Source: Halorussus sp. MSC15.2 (GTDB taxonomy: Archaea; Halobacteriota; Halobacteria; Halobacteriales; Haladaptataceae). From it: a stretch of 49,082 nucleotides of DNA. A program made the translations under genes and the position numbers. Location of the stretch: positions 1-49,082 of the forward strand of contig NZ_VSLZ01000011.1 of the NCBI RefSeq assembly GCF_010747475.1, written 5' to 3'. Positions 31,841-40,906 of this stretch are shown here, piece after piece (the first letter of the stretch is position 1; the number at the start of each line of letters is the position of its first letter). Under the pieces are notes generated by a model. The model did not search any database, was not told the origin of the DNA, and saw nothing but the letters and a program-made list of their open reading frames with translations.

Positions 31841-33721
31841 ATGTCCAAGTCCCTGACCGCGGTCGACCTCTTCTGTGGCGGCGGCGGATTGAGCGAAGGA
31901 TTTCGGCAAGCTGGTGTCGAGATAACACATGCGGTCGACATCGATGAAGGAGCCTGTGAGACCCACCGACTGAACCACCCTGAGACCGAGGTAATCGAAG
32001 CGGACGTCTGTGATATCGAACCCGAGGACCTCCCATCAGACATCGACCTCCTCATCGGTTCTCCGCCCTGCAGTGAGTTCTCGTGGGCCAAGCAAGGCGG
32101 TGGTGGTGACATCGATGAAGGGATGCGGCTGGTCAAACGGTTCCTCTACTTCGTTGCGGAACTTGACCCTGATTACTGGGTCATGGAGAACGTTCCCCGA
32201 CTGGATAACTATCTGCCGGAACACGTCGAATACGCTGATATCCCGTGGCTCGACCGTGAGGGCTCGCTCGACCTCGAGAAGCACATCCTCGACGGTGATG
32301 ACTACGGAACCCCGCAGCGACGTAGCCGTCTGTTCTCCGGCCAGTTCCCGTGTCCCGAGCCATCCGACGAACCAGTCTTCAGCTTCGGTGAAATTCGCGA
32401 GCACTTCCCGCGTCCCACGGACAGTCCAGCCCCCGAGAGTACCATCACTGACCCGAACTACGACATCGAACTCCAGGAGAACGAACTGACCGACCATTTC
32501 TACAACAGCCACGTCACGAACCGCGAGGCGGAAGAGATTCGACGCCGGAAGGAAGACCACTCCTTCTACGGCAAGATGAGCTTCCCGGACGACCCGGATG
32601 TCCCCTCGCGGACTGTGTTAGCAACAAATCGTCGTGTTGCACGCGAGACGCTGGTGATGGAAGAAGAGACCGCACCGGATGGGTTGAGCAGATTCCGTAA
32701 GCCGACGATTCGAGAGATTGCGACCATCCAGGGGTTCCCGATTACGTACCAGTTCACGGGTACTTCGCAAGCCCAGAAATGGCGACGAGTCGGTGATGCC
32801 GTCCCACCCACCATGGCCTTCCATCTCGCCCAGGCCATCCAACGGGATGCAGGAGTCGATGTGGCCGAGCAACCGGAGGTCAGCCAGGAATGCCCACCTA
32901 TCGAGACGAACCTGAACGACCGTGACACATCCTGGAAGGGACGTCGCAGTCTGAGTATCGCCCGAAACTTCCGCCATCACGTCCCGCTCGACAACAAGCA
33001 AGCGTTCCGTGTCGACGTTGAAACGGACAAAGACGCCACCCCAGAACGGCCGACTGCAGCCGATATAGATGACGCTGTTGCGCATCCTGTCGAATACGGC
33101 GTCATCTTGTATCGCGGATATTCGAGTGACGTTGTCTCGAAACCGATTTCTCTCCCAGAGGCGACGGAGTTCGTCGAGTCGATGGTCAGCCAGCACCCCG
33201 ACCTCGCCGCCCAAGTTGCCTCGTGCCTCGACGGATTCGTCACAGAACTCGGGCCAAATATTCCAGATTGCACCACCCTACAGGCGATTCGATCGCGACG
33301 CCATGAACGCGATGAGCCGTTAGAATTTGACCTGCTATCGACTATCTCCGCCTACGATGGATCTGGCGTTGTCGATTCCGCATTCCCGAAGGACGAGTAC
33401 GAATCTGTGACGGTGTCGCTGCCGGAGGTGTTCGATGGGACCGACCTTCCGGTTCGTGTTCTCATGAAGACAGTCGGAGCGGCCTACCTTTCGGTGAAGC
33501 TCAACCATTGTGCGAAGTGGCTTCGCACGCATCCTGAGGACGCGTACCTCTCGGATGAGGACGCGATTACTGCGGCAGCGTTCGAGTCCGCGCCCTGCCG
33601 ATTCGACGATTCGAGAGTCGCTGAAAGTAACGATTACGACTGCGTTGACGAATGGGTGGACGACCAACTACAATCGATGGTGATGCAGGCTGGCGGGAAG
33701 ATTCCAGCAGAAAGCGATTAA
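31841..33721 (+). CDS. DNA cytosine-5 methyltransferase 2 with long C-terminal extension
   Basis: A 626-residue protein starting MSKSLTAVDLFCGGGGLSEG (motif I), motif IV GSPPCSEFSWAK (Cys 77), motif VI ENVPRLDN, motif VIII QRRSRLFSGQFPC, motif IX KPTIREIATIQGFP and motif X GDAVPPTMAFHLAQA. Residues 1-340 are a complete methyltransferase. The last 280 residues (SLSIARNFRHHVPLDNKQAF, VEYGVILYRGYSSDVVSKPI, ESVTVSLPEVFDGTDLPVRV) are not part of the usual family and lack a recognised domain. TATA-like TCTTTATCA lies about 29 bases upstream. Convergent with the second MutH-type nuclease, its presumed partner. Confidence 0.85.
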   Translation: MSKSLTAVDLFCGGGGLSEGFRQAGVEITHAVDIDEGACETHRLNHPETEVIEADVCDIEPEDLPSDIDLLIGSPPCSEFSWAKQGGGGDIDEGMRLVKRFLYFVAELDPDYWVMENVPRLDNYLPEHVEYADIPWLDREGSLDLEKHILDGDDYGTPQRRSRLFSGQFPCPEPSDEPVFSFGEIREHFPRPTDSPAPESTITDPNYDIELQENELTDHFYNSHVTNREAEEIRRRKEDHSFYGKMSFPDDPDVPSRTVLATNRRVARETLVMEEETAPDGLSRFRKPTIREIATIQGFPITYQFTGTSQAQKWRRVGDAVPPTMAFHLAQAIQRDAGVDVAEQPEVSQECPPIETNLNDRDTSWKGRRSLSIARNFRHHVPLDNKQAFRVDVETDKDATPERPTAADIDDAVAHPVEYGVILYRGYSSDVVSKPISLPEATEFVESMVSQHPDLAAQVASCLDGFVTELGPNIPDCTTLQAIRSRRHERDEPLEFDLLSTISAYDGSGVVDSAFPKDEYESVTVSLPEVFDGTDLPVRVLMKTVGAAYLSVKLNHCAKWLRTHPEDAYLSDEDAITAAAFESAPCRFDDSRVAESNDYDCVDEWVDDQLQSMVMQAGGKIPAESD

Positions 33722-33791
33722 CAAAGCAAGTGTACGTACATCTGTTCTGAGACCGGAACAGTCTGGTTATGGGTGGCGGACGTTACCTTCC

Positions 33792-34649
33792 TTACTTCTC
33801 TGAGAAGTCGTTCAGTTCGGCCTGCGTTGGGGCGGTGTCGTCCGGTAGGAAGGCTTCGATTGGTGCAGAATCTTCAGCGCGTTCCCGAGCACGCTCCCAG
33901 AGAGCTTCTCTTTCGACCTTCTCTGAGCGTCCGTAGTCGACGGTGTCGATACCAGCGGAATCGGCAAGCATCTTAATCAAGAATCGGCATGGGATTCGCC
34001 AACTCCGTCGTTCCGGTTTCTCTAGATGTGGATGGCCGCTTGAGACCACAAAGGAACCGGGTTCCCGGTTTGCAAAGTCATAGTTATGCTTCGGGCACGT
34101 TTGGAGGATATCATTCCCCGCTTCTTCTTGGCTGAGGTCTTCTCCGTCGAGTATTTGTTGTCGGATAGCTTCATACTCTGCTTGGATTTGTTCGTCCAGT
34201 TCTTCCGATGGGGACCAGATTTGCCACCACACGAATGGGAAGTCATCTCGTTTGCCATCGTCGTGGACGAACCAGACGATGAGGAGGTTCAGGAATTTTC
34301 GCTGGAGTTTCTCGATATCTCGCCAGTGTTCTGTTTGTGCGACTTCCTCGTAGTCTATCATTCCGACGCTGAGCGGTTCCTTGGGATAGAAATAATCGTT
34401 GTAGGATATGTTGAGTGGTTTGCATTTGAGTTCGAGTTCAGCTTTTCGAAAGTCTGGTTCGGGGTCGTTGTCTAACTCCATCCCGTAGTAGGCTTCGAGC
34501 AGTTCTCCGAATTGGCCTTTTACTTTGACAGGGTCGACATCGGTGACGTCTGTTTGAGCGATTTCACCGGTGGTATGGCCGAGTAACGCGTTTGAGGCGC
34601 GTTCTATTTCGGCACGTGATGCGTCCCGGCCGATAGGGGTTGCGTCCAT
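33792..34649 (-). CDS. MutH/Sau3AI-family restriction endonuclease 2
   Basis: A 285-residue protein starting MDATPIGRDASRAEIERASN. The catalytic pattern is D66-x6-E73-x-K75 in PEPDFRKAELELKCKPLN, equivalent to MutH D70, E77, K79. Then follow LSVGMIDYEEVAQTEHWRDI and LQRKFLNLLIVWFVHDDGKR. It is a paralogue of the nuclease at 29064 (similar length, identical start pattern). It ends convergently with methyltransferase 2, 70 bases away. The two nucleases could be subunits of one heterodimeric enzyme or two separate systems. Confidence 0.8.
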   Translation of the reverse strand: MDATPIGRDASRAEIERASNALLGHTTGEIAQTDVTDVDPVKVKGQFGELLEAYYGMELDNDPEPDFRKAELELKCKPLNISYNDYFYPKEPLSVGMIDYEEVAQTEHWRDIEKLQRKFLNLLIVWFVHDDGKRDDFPFVWWQIWSPSEELDEQIQAEYEAIRQQILDGEDLSQEEAGNDILQTCPKHNYDFANREPGSFVVSSGHPHLEKPERRSWRIPCRFLIKMLADSAGIDTVDYGRSEKVEREALWERARERAEDSAPIEAFLPDDTAPTQAELNDFSEK

Positions 34650-34997
34650 AACATGGCGTGGACCACGGCCGATAGTTATAGATACCTAATTACCTCAAGT
34701 TGGCAGTTCCCTCTTTGATGGAGAATGAATAGAGACTGAAAGCCTCTTCTCTAGTCACCAAACTCTATCTCGAGACCCTTCGACCATAGACAAAGACAAG
34801 GAAAACAACCAATTTCGATGGGCGTATATTGTTTGTTGGTTGGCGTATCGGACGGGAAACCGTACAGTGTCTTCCTAAATAGGGTTCACAGTGGAAAAAC
34901 CTGCACCCACCAATTTGTCCGATGTACTGAAATTTATCTCGTCGGACTGGCTAGCTTTTCGAAATGTTAAACCAGTACATTGCAATTGAGAAAACTG
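34650..34997. other. Divergent intergenic region
   Basis: About 350 bases between two divergent genes, AT-rich at both ends. TTCCTAAATAGGG- and TGTTAAACCAG-like sequences occur, but I could not assign a firm promoter. No coding frame or RNA motif was found. Confidence 0.4.
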
Positions 34998-35867
34998 ATG
35001 AGCAGTGAAGGAGACTTCCGTCTAGACGAGTATCGGAACCAGCTACAGACGAAACACTGGAGTTCTGGAAAGACTGGCCCTGTGCGGAAGAAACGCGAGG
35101 CCAACATCAATTGGATTGGCCAATTATCTCGCGAAAACCTAGAACACAACCAGCGAGAGAAACAAATCGAAATGGTGGAGACAAAAGAAGGAGAGCGACT
35201 CCTCATCCAATATCCCGGGAAGGAAGCTATTCGGGATGAAGATGACCACCGCCCGTGGGATTTCCGTCCACGTACATTATTCCCGAATGGCTCCTATGGG
35301 CCGGACCTCTCTTTCAGGGATGTTTGGGATACACTCTTCGAGAAATTCGAAGCACTCGGAGAAGAGGGTATCGAACCCGCCCGCGCCCTTGCAGCTCTCT
35401 TCTACCGGATGGCCTTCATGGTCGATCATAGACGAGACTATGACGTCGAAACGCAGACTCGTCGAATCAACGGTGCAGACGAACCTCTGAGCGAGTTCTG
35501 GGGGGAGCAGCATCCGACTATGCTTCGATACGAGCCACCAGTGGATGTGGTTCAAGCTCTGTCGGAGGTCGTCCCGGAATTAGGCGGAATGAGCTTGGAA
35601 GCATTCCTGCATTATAACGATTTGATGGCGTGGAATGAGGACTGTAAATACTACTATGGGAAAACTGATGGTGGAGAAACAGACTGGGACTGGCCGCGCA
35701 CTGGACGAATCAACACCCTTCTGACGCATATCTCCATCCTTGGAATCATCACTGGCGACCTCAATCTGTCGGGGGTGCTCAACAAGTTCCAAAGAGGGAG
35801 AGGTGTCGGACCAATCACTCGGAGCGAAGCTGAAGCAATCACTGACGGTATACTTGGCGCAGAATAA
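34998..35867 (+). CDS. Defence-island protein of unknown function, 289 aa
   Basis: The best start is ATG 34998 (MSSEGDFRLDEYRNQLQTKH). A soluble protein with an amphipathic N-terminus and segments RPRTLFPNGSYGPDLSFRDV, IEPARALAALFYRMAFMVDH, HPTMLRYEPPVDVVQALSEV and a mostly helical C-terminus ending RSEAEAITDGILGAE. No nuclease signature is visible. It sits between the restriction-modification genes and the PLD gene in the plus direction and is convergent with the latter. Its position suggests a defence or restriction-related role, which is inference. Confidence 0.55.
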   Translation: MSSEGDFRLDEYRNQLQTKHWSSGKTGPVRKKREANINWIGQLSRENLEHNQREKQIEMVETKEGERLLIQYPGKEAIRDEDDHRPWDFRPRTLFPNGSYGPDLSFRDVWDTLFEKFEALGEEGIEPARALAALFYRMAFMVDHRRDYDVETQTRRINGADEPLSEFWGEQHPTMLRYEPPVDVVQALSEVVPELGGMSLEAFLHYNDLMAWNEDCKYYYGKTDGGETDWDWPRTGRINTLLTHISILGIITGDLNLSGVLNKFQRGRGVGPITRSEAEAITDGILGAE

Positions 35868-35931
35868 GAAGTTCGACCTCGAACACATATAGAGGGTTGC
35901 TGTGATTGTTCACCGTTGGATGTGATGAAGG

Positions 35932-38205
35932 CTAATCACTCAGCAATCGGGAGAAGAATCCACCGGAGCTGTCTTCGTCAGACGCGTCTTGTGCTTCGGC
36001 TGACGGTGCGGTGTCCATCCCGGTTTCATCGACACCGCTGAGTAGTTCGTCGACGGAGTACCCAATCCACTCGGCGAATTCCTCGGGAGCACCGATATAG
36101 ACGCTGCTCGAGGATTTTTCAGACATGAATCGCTTGGGTAGACGTTTCTCATAGTCGTATACTTCGTAGTCTTCGCGGTCGAAATTGGCGGTGATTGCGT
36201 TGGGTTCAGACTCGAATGTGACGCGACCGCCCTGTATGTCGCGCTGCCATTTCATCCGTCCCGTGTCGTATGTTTTCTCGGCGGGTTCCTCAGCGGGGAA
36301 GTACTCTGGTTGTTCTCGATTGGCTTTGTCGTAGAACTCGCGGAAGATACGGCGCACGTCCTCGATTGTCCCCGTTCCGTCAGTCCACGGTTCCTCGGTG
36401 AGCATCCGTCGGGCAACATAACTGAAGATTGGATTCTGTCGCTCCAACACATCCGAAAGGTCTTGTTGGGCTTCACGGAACCCTGGGTCCTCGGGGTTCG
36501 AGGGGAATGAGACGTCCATGCTCAGAATCTTCATGCGATTCCGGAATTCCGATTTTGGCAGTGCGTCGTTCGTGGTGAAAATCAAGCAGGGCTGGTCGAC
36601 GCTGGTCGGCGTCCAGTCACCCCAATAATTCCGGATTGGGCTCCATCGCTGGATTTTCTCCTTCTCCGCGTCGATGATTGCGTATGGGAAGCTTGTGTCC
36701 CATTCGCGGACGCCACGTACCTCCTTGACACCGACATCGTCTGCGTCAACCCCAGAAATAACCGTGTTGTCAGAGACGAGTCGGAGAATGTACTCGGTGA
36801 GTTTGTCCTTCCCGGCGTCACTCTTTCCTTCGATGTAGAGATGCTGGAGGACGTTATCGAGTGTCCGTGACGGCGACGACAATGACTCAGCGTACTGGTT
36901 GGCGAATGGAGCCCAAAATCCGTAGAGGAATGCTTCATACATCTGTGCCATCACCGCGGTCTCCGATTGGGTGTGGCCGTGGTCATCGACCGTCTGGATG
37001 TAGTCTTCGATGGTTTCCAGACAATGATTCAAGACTTCGGGTGTCGGTTCCTCAGTGGCGACCAGAATCATCTCATCGTCTTCGCCAATAACAATCTGTT
37101 CGGCTTCAGGAAGGACAGACATCGTTGGGATGGATGTCGATTCCTTGACTTGGGTGGTGTACGCGCTTAGTGGCGCGGTGATGCTGTGGTCTTCAACGGT
37201 CGCGCCGCGGTTTCGAAGACTCCTCCCGAATTCGTCAGCGGAATCTTTGTCCACCTTGCTTGTCCCCATTCGAATCTTCTCGTCAGGTGCTCGAACGCGC
37301 GGCCGGTCAAGCGTGTCCGTCAAATCCGTCTCGTGGTCTGATTCGACGAGTCCAACATCCGGCGACTCATCATCGTCTTCACTCTGGTCTGAGTCCTCGT
37401 TGGCTGTCGACTCACCAGGTTCAATGACGGTCCGGTTGGCATTCTCGGGATCTTCGACGAACGCGACCGTTTCATCGGCTTCGTCTGGATTATCAACGAC
37501 GGCGGTGACTTTGTCTGCGACATCTTTTAAATCCTCGACGGCATCCTGGTTCAAGGCGGCTGTGTCGCTCACGTCAAGGTCTCCCGCACCGACCCAGTAC
37601 TCGATTCGGTTCTCTCGCTCTTCCGGTGAGTCGGCCGCCTCAAGTGCTTCGACCAAGCCTTCTAGGAGTGTCTGGTCGCTGTATTCCTCGCGGTATTCAT
37701 CGATGAATCTCTTGAACTCTGTGTCTAGTTCTGTCCCGGTTTCGGTTGTGAAGACTGAAATCTGGTTTGTGTGGTAGTCCCAGGAGTTCCGTGAGAGATT
37801 CGCAGATCCCTGCACGAGCTTCACTGTATCGTCTGGCATTACGACACGGTAGATTTTCGAGTGGACTATCTTTCGATTCTTCAGTCGCACTGTCAGTCGG
37901 TCGTCTTGCCGGAGTTGCACTAGCGACCGAGCGGTTGAGACGGCATCGACTTGGTCGGCGTAGTCGTCAGCATTCCCGATGAGTACGTCTAATGACCCGA
38001 TATCGTAGTCGGTGAGCATCTTCACCATCAAATCGGGGGTTTCTGCGTACGTTACTGCGTCTACATGGCGGGCCCCTTCGAAGAGGTCGAGGAAATCGTC
38101 TCGGTCTTTCACCATCGCCAAACGGTATTTGGCTGCGCCCGATCCGTAGAATTCCGGCATGTCCGCGAATCTGTCGAATGAGATGTTCGCGGTCAGTTCA
38201 TCCAT
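35932..38205 (-). CDS. PLD-domain / P-loop fusion protein, 757 aa
   Basis: ATG 38205 gives MDELTANISFDRFADMPEFY. Residues about 25-150 form a phospholipase-D-like domain with one HxK motif (IVHSKIYRVV at 114-123, HSK at 115-117) followed by VQGSANLSRNSWD, as in PLD-family nucleases such as NgoFVII/Bfi-type enzymes. A central acidic linker separates it from a P-loop domain: GKSDAGKD (460-467) as Walker A-like, FPYAIIDAE (506-514), and LIFTTND (541-547) as the sensor-1-like strand, followed by basic R residues. The arrangement resembles superfamily-3-like viral/plasmid ATPases, but the fused combination is not one I recognise. The gene start overlaps the stop of a short upstream ORF (TATGGATGA). 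Confidence 0.7.
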   Translation of the reverse strand: MDELTANISFDRFADMPEFYGSGAAKYRLAMVKDRDDFLDLFEGARHVDAVTYAETPDLMVKMLTDYDIGSLDVLIGNADDYADQVDAVSTARSLVQLRQDDRLTVRLKNRKIVHSKIYRVVMPDDTVKLVQGSANLSRNSWDYHTNQISVFTTETGTELDTEFKRFIDEYREEYSDQTLLEGLVEALEAADSPEERENRIEYWVGAGDLDVSDTAALNQDAVEDLKDVADKVTAVVDNPDEADETVAFVEDPENANRTVIEPGESTANEDSDQSEDDDESPDVGLVESDHETDLTDTLDRPRVRAPDEKIRMGTSKVDKDSADEFGRSLRNRGATVEDHSITAPLSAYTTQVKESTSIPTMSVLPEAEQIVIGEDDEMILVATEEPTPEVLNHCLETIEDYIQTVDDHGHTQSETAVMAQMYEAFLYGFWAPFANQYAESLSSPSRTLDNVLQHLYIEGKSDAGKDKLTEYILRLVSDNTVISGVDADDVGVKEVRGVREWDTSFPYAIIDAEKEKIQRWSPIRNYWGDWTPTSVDQPCLIFTTNDALPKSEFRNRMKILSMDVSFPSNPEDPGFREAQQDLSDVLERQNPIFSYVARRMLTEEPWTDGTGTIEDVRRIFREFYDKANREQPEYFPAEEPAEKTYDTGRMKWQRDIQGGRVTFESEPNAITANFDREDYEVYDYEKRLPKRFMSEKSSSSVYIGAPEEFAEWIGYSVDELLSGVDETGMDTAPSAEAQDASDEDSSGGFFSRLLSD

Positions 38206-38416
38206 ACCACACCATATGAATAAATCCCAATAAATCCATCTGAAAGACAAGAGTGGTTCCTACGGGGTAGCCGTTGGCGAACAGGAGTTCGAGATATTCC
38301 AGTACTGACTCCGGGTTGGTGTCGAGTGGTGTGGCGGTTCCGGTTAGTGGGGTGAGTGTGACGTGGTTCTCACCGCCGACCGAGAGACGACCGTTCTCAC
38401 GGCCAAGCACACCCAT
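38198..38416 (-). CDS. Short ORF translationally overlapping the PLD gene
   Basis: A 72-codon frame, starting MGVLGRENGRLSVGGENHVT and ending LDLLGFIHMVWYG-like, whose TGA overlaps the ATG of the PLD-fusion gene. The segment ESVLEYLELLFANGYPVGTT is coding-like. It may be a leader peptide gene or the 3' relic of a lost gene. Evidence is weak. Confidence 0.3.
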   Translation of the reverse strand: MGVLGRENGRLSVGGENHVTLTPLTGTATPLDTNPESVLEYLELLFANGYPVGTTLVFQMDLLGFIHMVWYG

Positions 38417-38897
38417 AGACTTCAATCCTACCGATTCACTTCGACGCACCATTCTATTCCTACTTGAGGTGCGTTTCGCTCCCAGCCACAGACGCTGTTG
38501 GCGATGGCTTCTCCACGACCCCCATTCCCGTACAGTTTGTAAGGACAAGACACGAAACGGCGAACACCTCCTGACGGTACAACTCATGGAGGGTGGTATC
38601 CGCGGCGAGTAACCATGCTAACTCATCGATGGGTTAGCATAGCCACCACGACATGGTGTCAGCGACACCCCGACACTCCACCCAAAATACGCTCACAGGA
38701 TGTCGAGGATCTCAAAGTCTTCGAGGTTGATGCATTCCAGGAGAACAGCGAATTCATCGAGTTCTCGAAGCGTGTATCTCAATTTTTGTCTCGGCGGAAG
38801 GGAGAAGACTTTCGGGCGTATATTGTTGACGCCATGTCGGAGGACAACACCAGTGATTCAGCTGCTCCGCACGCTACTTGGGTTTCAAGAGAATCCG
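38417..38897. other. Gap with a possible relic and an inverted repeat
   Basis: This gap contains a perfect 8-base inverted repeat (ATGCTAAC...GTTAGCAT) at about 38,613-38,640. It also contains a plus-strand frame at 38,615-38,920 with coding-like content (EDLKVFEVDAFQENSEFIEF, SKRVSQFLSRRKGEDFRAYI) but no supporting start or context; this is probably a decayed gene fragment. The frame is convergent with the PD-(D/E)XK-like gene. Confidence 0.35.
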
Positions 38898-39800
38898 TCA
38901 CTGGATTCCGTTCTGGGTGACTGTGTAGGTTTCTTCGGCAAGTTGTTCGAGTTGTCGTCGGTACATGACGATGTTAATCGGTTCTTCGTTCTTCTGGCGT
39001 GGTGATGTGTAGTAGAAGTAGAAATCGGGGGCGTTCACGTCGGTTTTCCCGTAGTTGTTTCTGTTTCGGAGTTCAGTGGCTTTGTCGTTCGCTGTTGTTC
39101 TATCGAATCCTGCCGCGGCGAGGTAGTCTTGTAATGTGTCTCGGTCAACGAGCAGGCACTCTATCTCGTTGATGTGTTCAGCTTCGAATGCTCGGCGGTC
39201 GACCGTTCCACCAGACGTAATCCTTCCTGGGATAGATACGATGTTCGACTCGAAGGCATCGATACTTTCAGATGAGGCGTCGATTTCCACGCGTGGTCCA
39301 GGCAAATCATCATTATCTACATCGTCGTCGGCTCTGAGGCTGGCTTCATCCCGCCACATCACGCTGGTTGTATCACGAGGGAGAGCATCAGCGTCAATCT
39401 TGAGCTGTTTGTGGTCGCCTCGCTCGATGAGTATCTTCTCACCGTATCTTGTCTGCTTTCGCCTGAATGCGTAGACGTCCACCATCCAGATGAAGAGATA
39501 GTAATCGGTGTTCTTGTCTGGTTTGAATAACCATCCTTTGCGTTTTGTACCGTTCTGGATGGAGTCGATTTCGAGCGCGAATGTCGGGAGTGGGTTATTA
39601 AGATAGTCGGTCTGTGCCTTCTCGTCGATATGAATTTTAGACCCGATGCCGGGAATGGATGCGATGATGTCTGAGCCTTGCCGCTGTATATCTGTCTCCG
39701 TCTGCCGTTCTGTCCGCCAATCCAGATTCTCGTACAGATACTCATCGAGGAAGCGACCGACCTTCCGCTCATTCTTATGGTCGTAGTCTCGATTACTCAT
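38898..39800 (-). CDS. PD-(D/E)XK-like nuclease candidate, 300 aa
   Basis: A 300-residue protein starting MSNRDYDHKNERKVGRFLDE. Residues about 40-62 (QRQGSDIIASIPGIGSKIHI, then DEKAQTDYLN) have the layout of a PD-(D/E)XK active site: G-S-D-I followed about 14 residues later by D-E-K. Then follow TFALEIDSIQNGTKRKGWLF and DYYLFIWMVDVYAF. The middle contains an acidic linker and the C-terminus LAAAGFDRTTANDKATELRN may be a helical DNA-binding segment. It is on the same strand as the PLD fusion and may be functionally linked. Nuclease assignment is by motif. Confidence 0.6.
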   Translation of the reverse strand: MSNRDYDHKNERKVGRFLDEYLYENLDWRTERQTETDIQRQGSDIIASIPGIGSKIHIDEKAQTDYLNNPLPTFALEIDSIQNGTKRKGWLFKPDKNTDYYLFIWMVDVYAFRRKQTRYGEKILIERGDHKQLKIDADALPRDTTSVMWRDEASLRADDDVDNDDLPGPRVEIDASSESIDAFESNIVSIPGRITSGGTVDRRAFEAEHINEIECLLVDRDTLQDYLAAAGFDRTTANDKATELRNRNNYGKTDVNAPDFYFYYTSPRQKNEEPINIVMYRRQLEQLAEETYTVTQNGIQ

Positions 39801-40207
39801 CGGCTCGCCTCCTGTCCCTGAGCCTGGGAAATCGGTGGAGAGAGCGTAGGTTCGTCGATTGATATCGGGAATTCACAGACTGAATACGCATACGTGTAGA
39901 ATGCCGGAACCAGCCTTCTATACTCTTTTATTTGAGGGTCATACCGACGGTTCGAGTAGGTGCAAACTCGTTCCGCGTGCTTTCGATTATATCGGTGTTG
40001 ATTGCTGATGACATGATTGGGGAGTGCTATTCAAGTATGATAACCGATTGAATCGGTCTACAGTATTTTTCTAGTTTCACGTGTTCTGTTTGTTGTTCCA
40101 TCTGCTCATTCCTTTTTTAATCGATGTTAGTGTGGTCTATTCACTGATTGGGAGATGAACGGTCGAAAGTGGTAGTATTCTGAAAATGGTTCTCTGGAAT
40201 TGGAACG
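39801..40207. other. Divergent AT-rich intergenic region
   Basis: A 407-base gap between the nuclease gene (minus) and the ferritin-like gene (plus), AT-rich throughout. No tRNA, hairpin array or coding frame was recognised. Promoters for both genes presumably lie here. Confidence 0.4.
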
Positions 40208-40897
40208 ATGCAACACTCAAAGCCAAACGACACGGGTGAAACCTCGAGTTCGTTATCTGAACCGATAGAACAATCCAGTCACCCGACACGGCGACAGTAT
40301 CTCTACGGAATCGGATTACTTGGAACGACAACCCCGTCAATCATCCCGCTAACCAAACGGAAGCAGGACAACGAGGATATCGAGACTCTCAATTTCCTAC
40401 TGGAGGTTGAGTTGCTGCATCGGGCGATGTACCGTCTTTTCTTAGAAAATGCCGATGAGGGAAAAATCGAGACCTCAGAGTATGCCCAACGTTTCAGTCA
40501 GGTTCAACAGGATAGTCTCTACGAATCAATCGAAGAGTTGTTCAATCACGAAGATGCACATGTTTGGCGGCTCCGAAACATCATCAAGGACCTTGGCGGT
40601 GAGCCTGTCGAGGAATGCGAGTACACGTTCGACTTTGTGACGAAGAACGGTGTTGACGACAAACAATTCTATGATACAGCTGCAGAAGTAGAGACGGTTG
40701 GAACAGCGGGTTACGCAGGTGCCCTTGCTGATTTAGGGGCTCATGAATCGGATGCACGGTCGATACATAGTGTTGAATCCCGTCATTCTACATACACCCG
40801 ATTCCTTAACGCGGAAGACCGCTTCCCCAATGTGTTCGATATAAGTCTCAGTAAAGAGGAAGTCAGAAATCGATATGAAGAATATCAAGATTGTTAG
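40208..40897 (+). CDS. Tat-exported ferritin-like protein
   Basis: A 229-residue protein with a twin-arginine signal at residues 27-40 (TRRQYLYGIGLLGTTTPS). The mature domain contains IETLNFLLEVELLHRAMYRL and LFNHEDAHVWRLRNIIKDLG, i.e. the E-x-L-x-x-x and E-D-A-H-V-x-x-L motifs of the ferritin-like (Ferritin_2/DUF4439) superfamily, plus a C-terminal helical pair (EVETVGTAGYAGALADLGAH). The family binds iron or other metals in a four-helix bundle; its exact role here is unknown. It is co-transcribed with the membrane protein nine bases downstream. Confidence 0.75.
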   Translation: MQHSKPNDTGETSSSLSEPIEQSSHPTRRQYLYGIGLLGTTTPSIIPLTKRKQDNEDIETLNFLLEVELLHRAMYRLFLENADEGKIETSEYAQRFSQVQQDSLYESIEELFNHEDAHVWRLRNIIKDLGGEPVEECEYTFDFVTKNGVDDKQFYDTAAEVETVGTAGYAGALADLGAHESDARSIHSVESRHSTYTRFLNAEDRFPNVFDISLSKEEVRNRYEEYQDC

Positions 40898-40906
40898 GAG
40901 AGGCAG

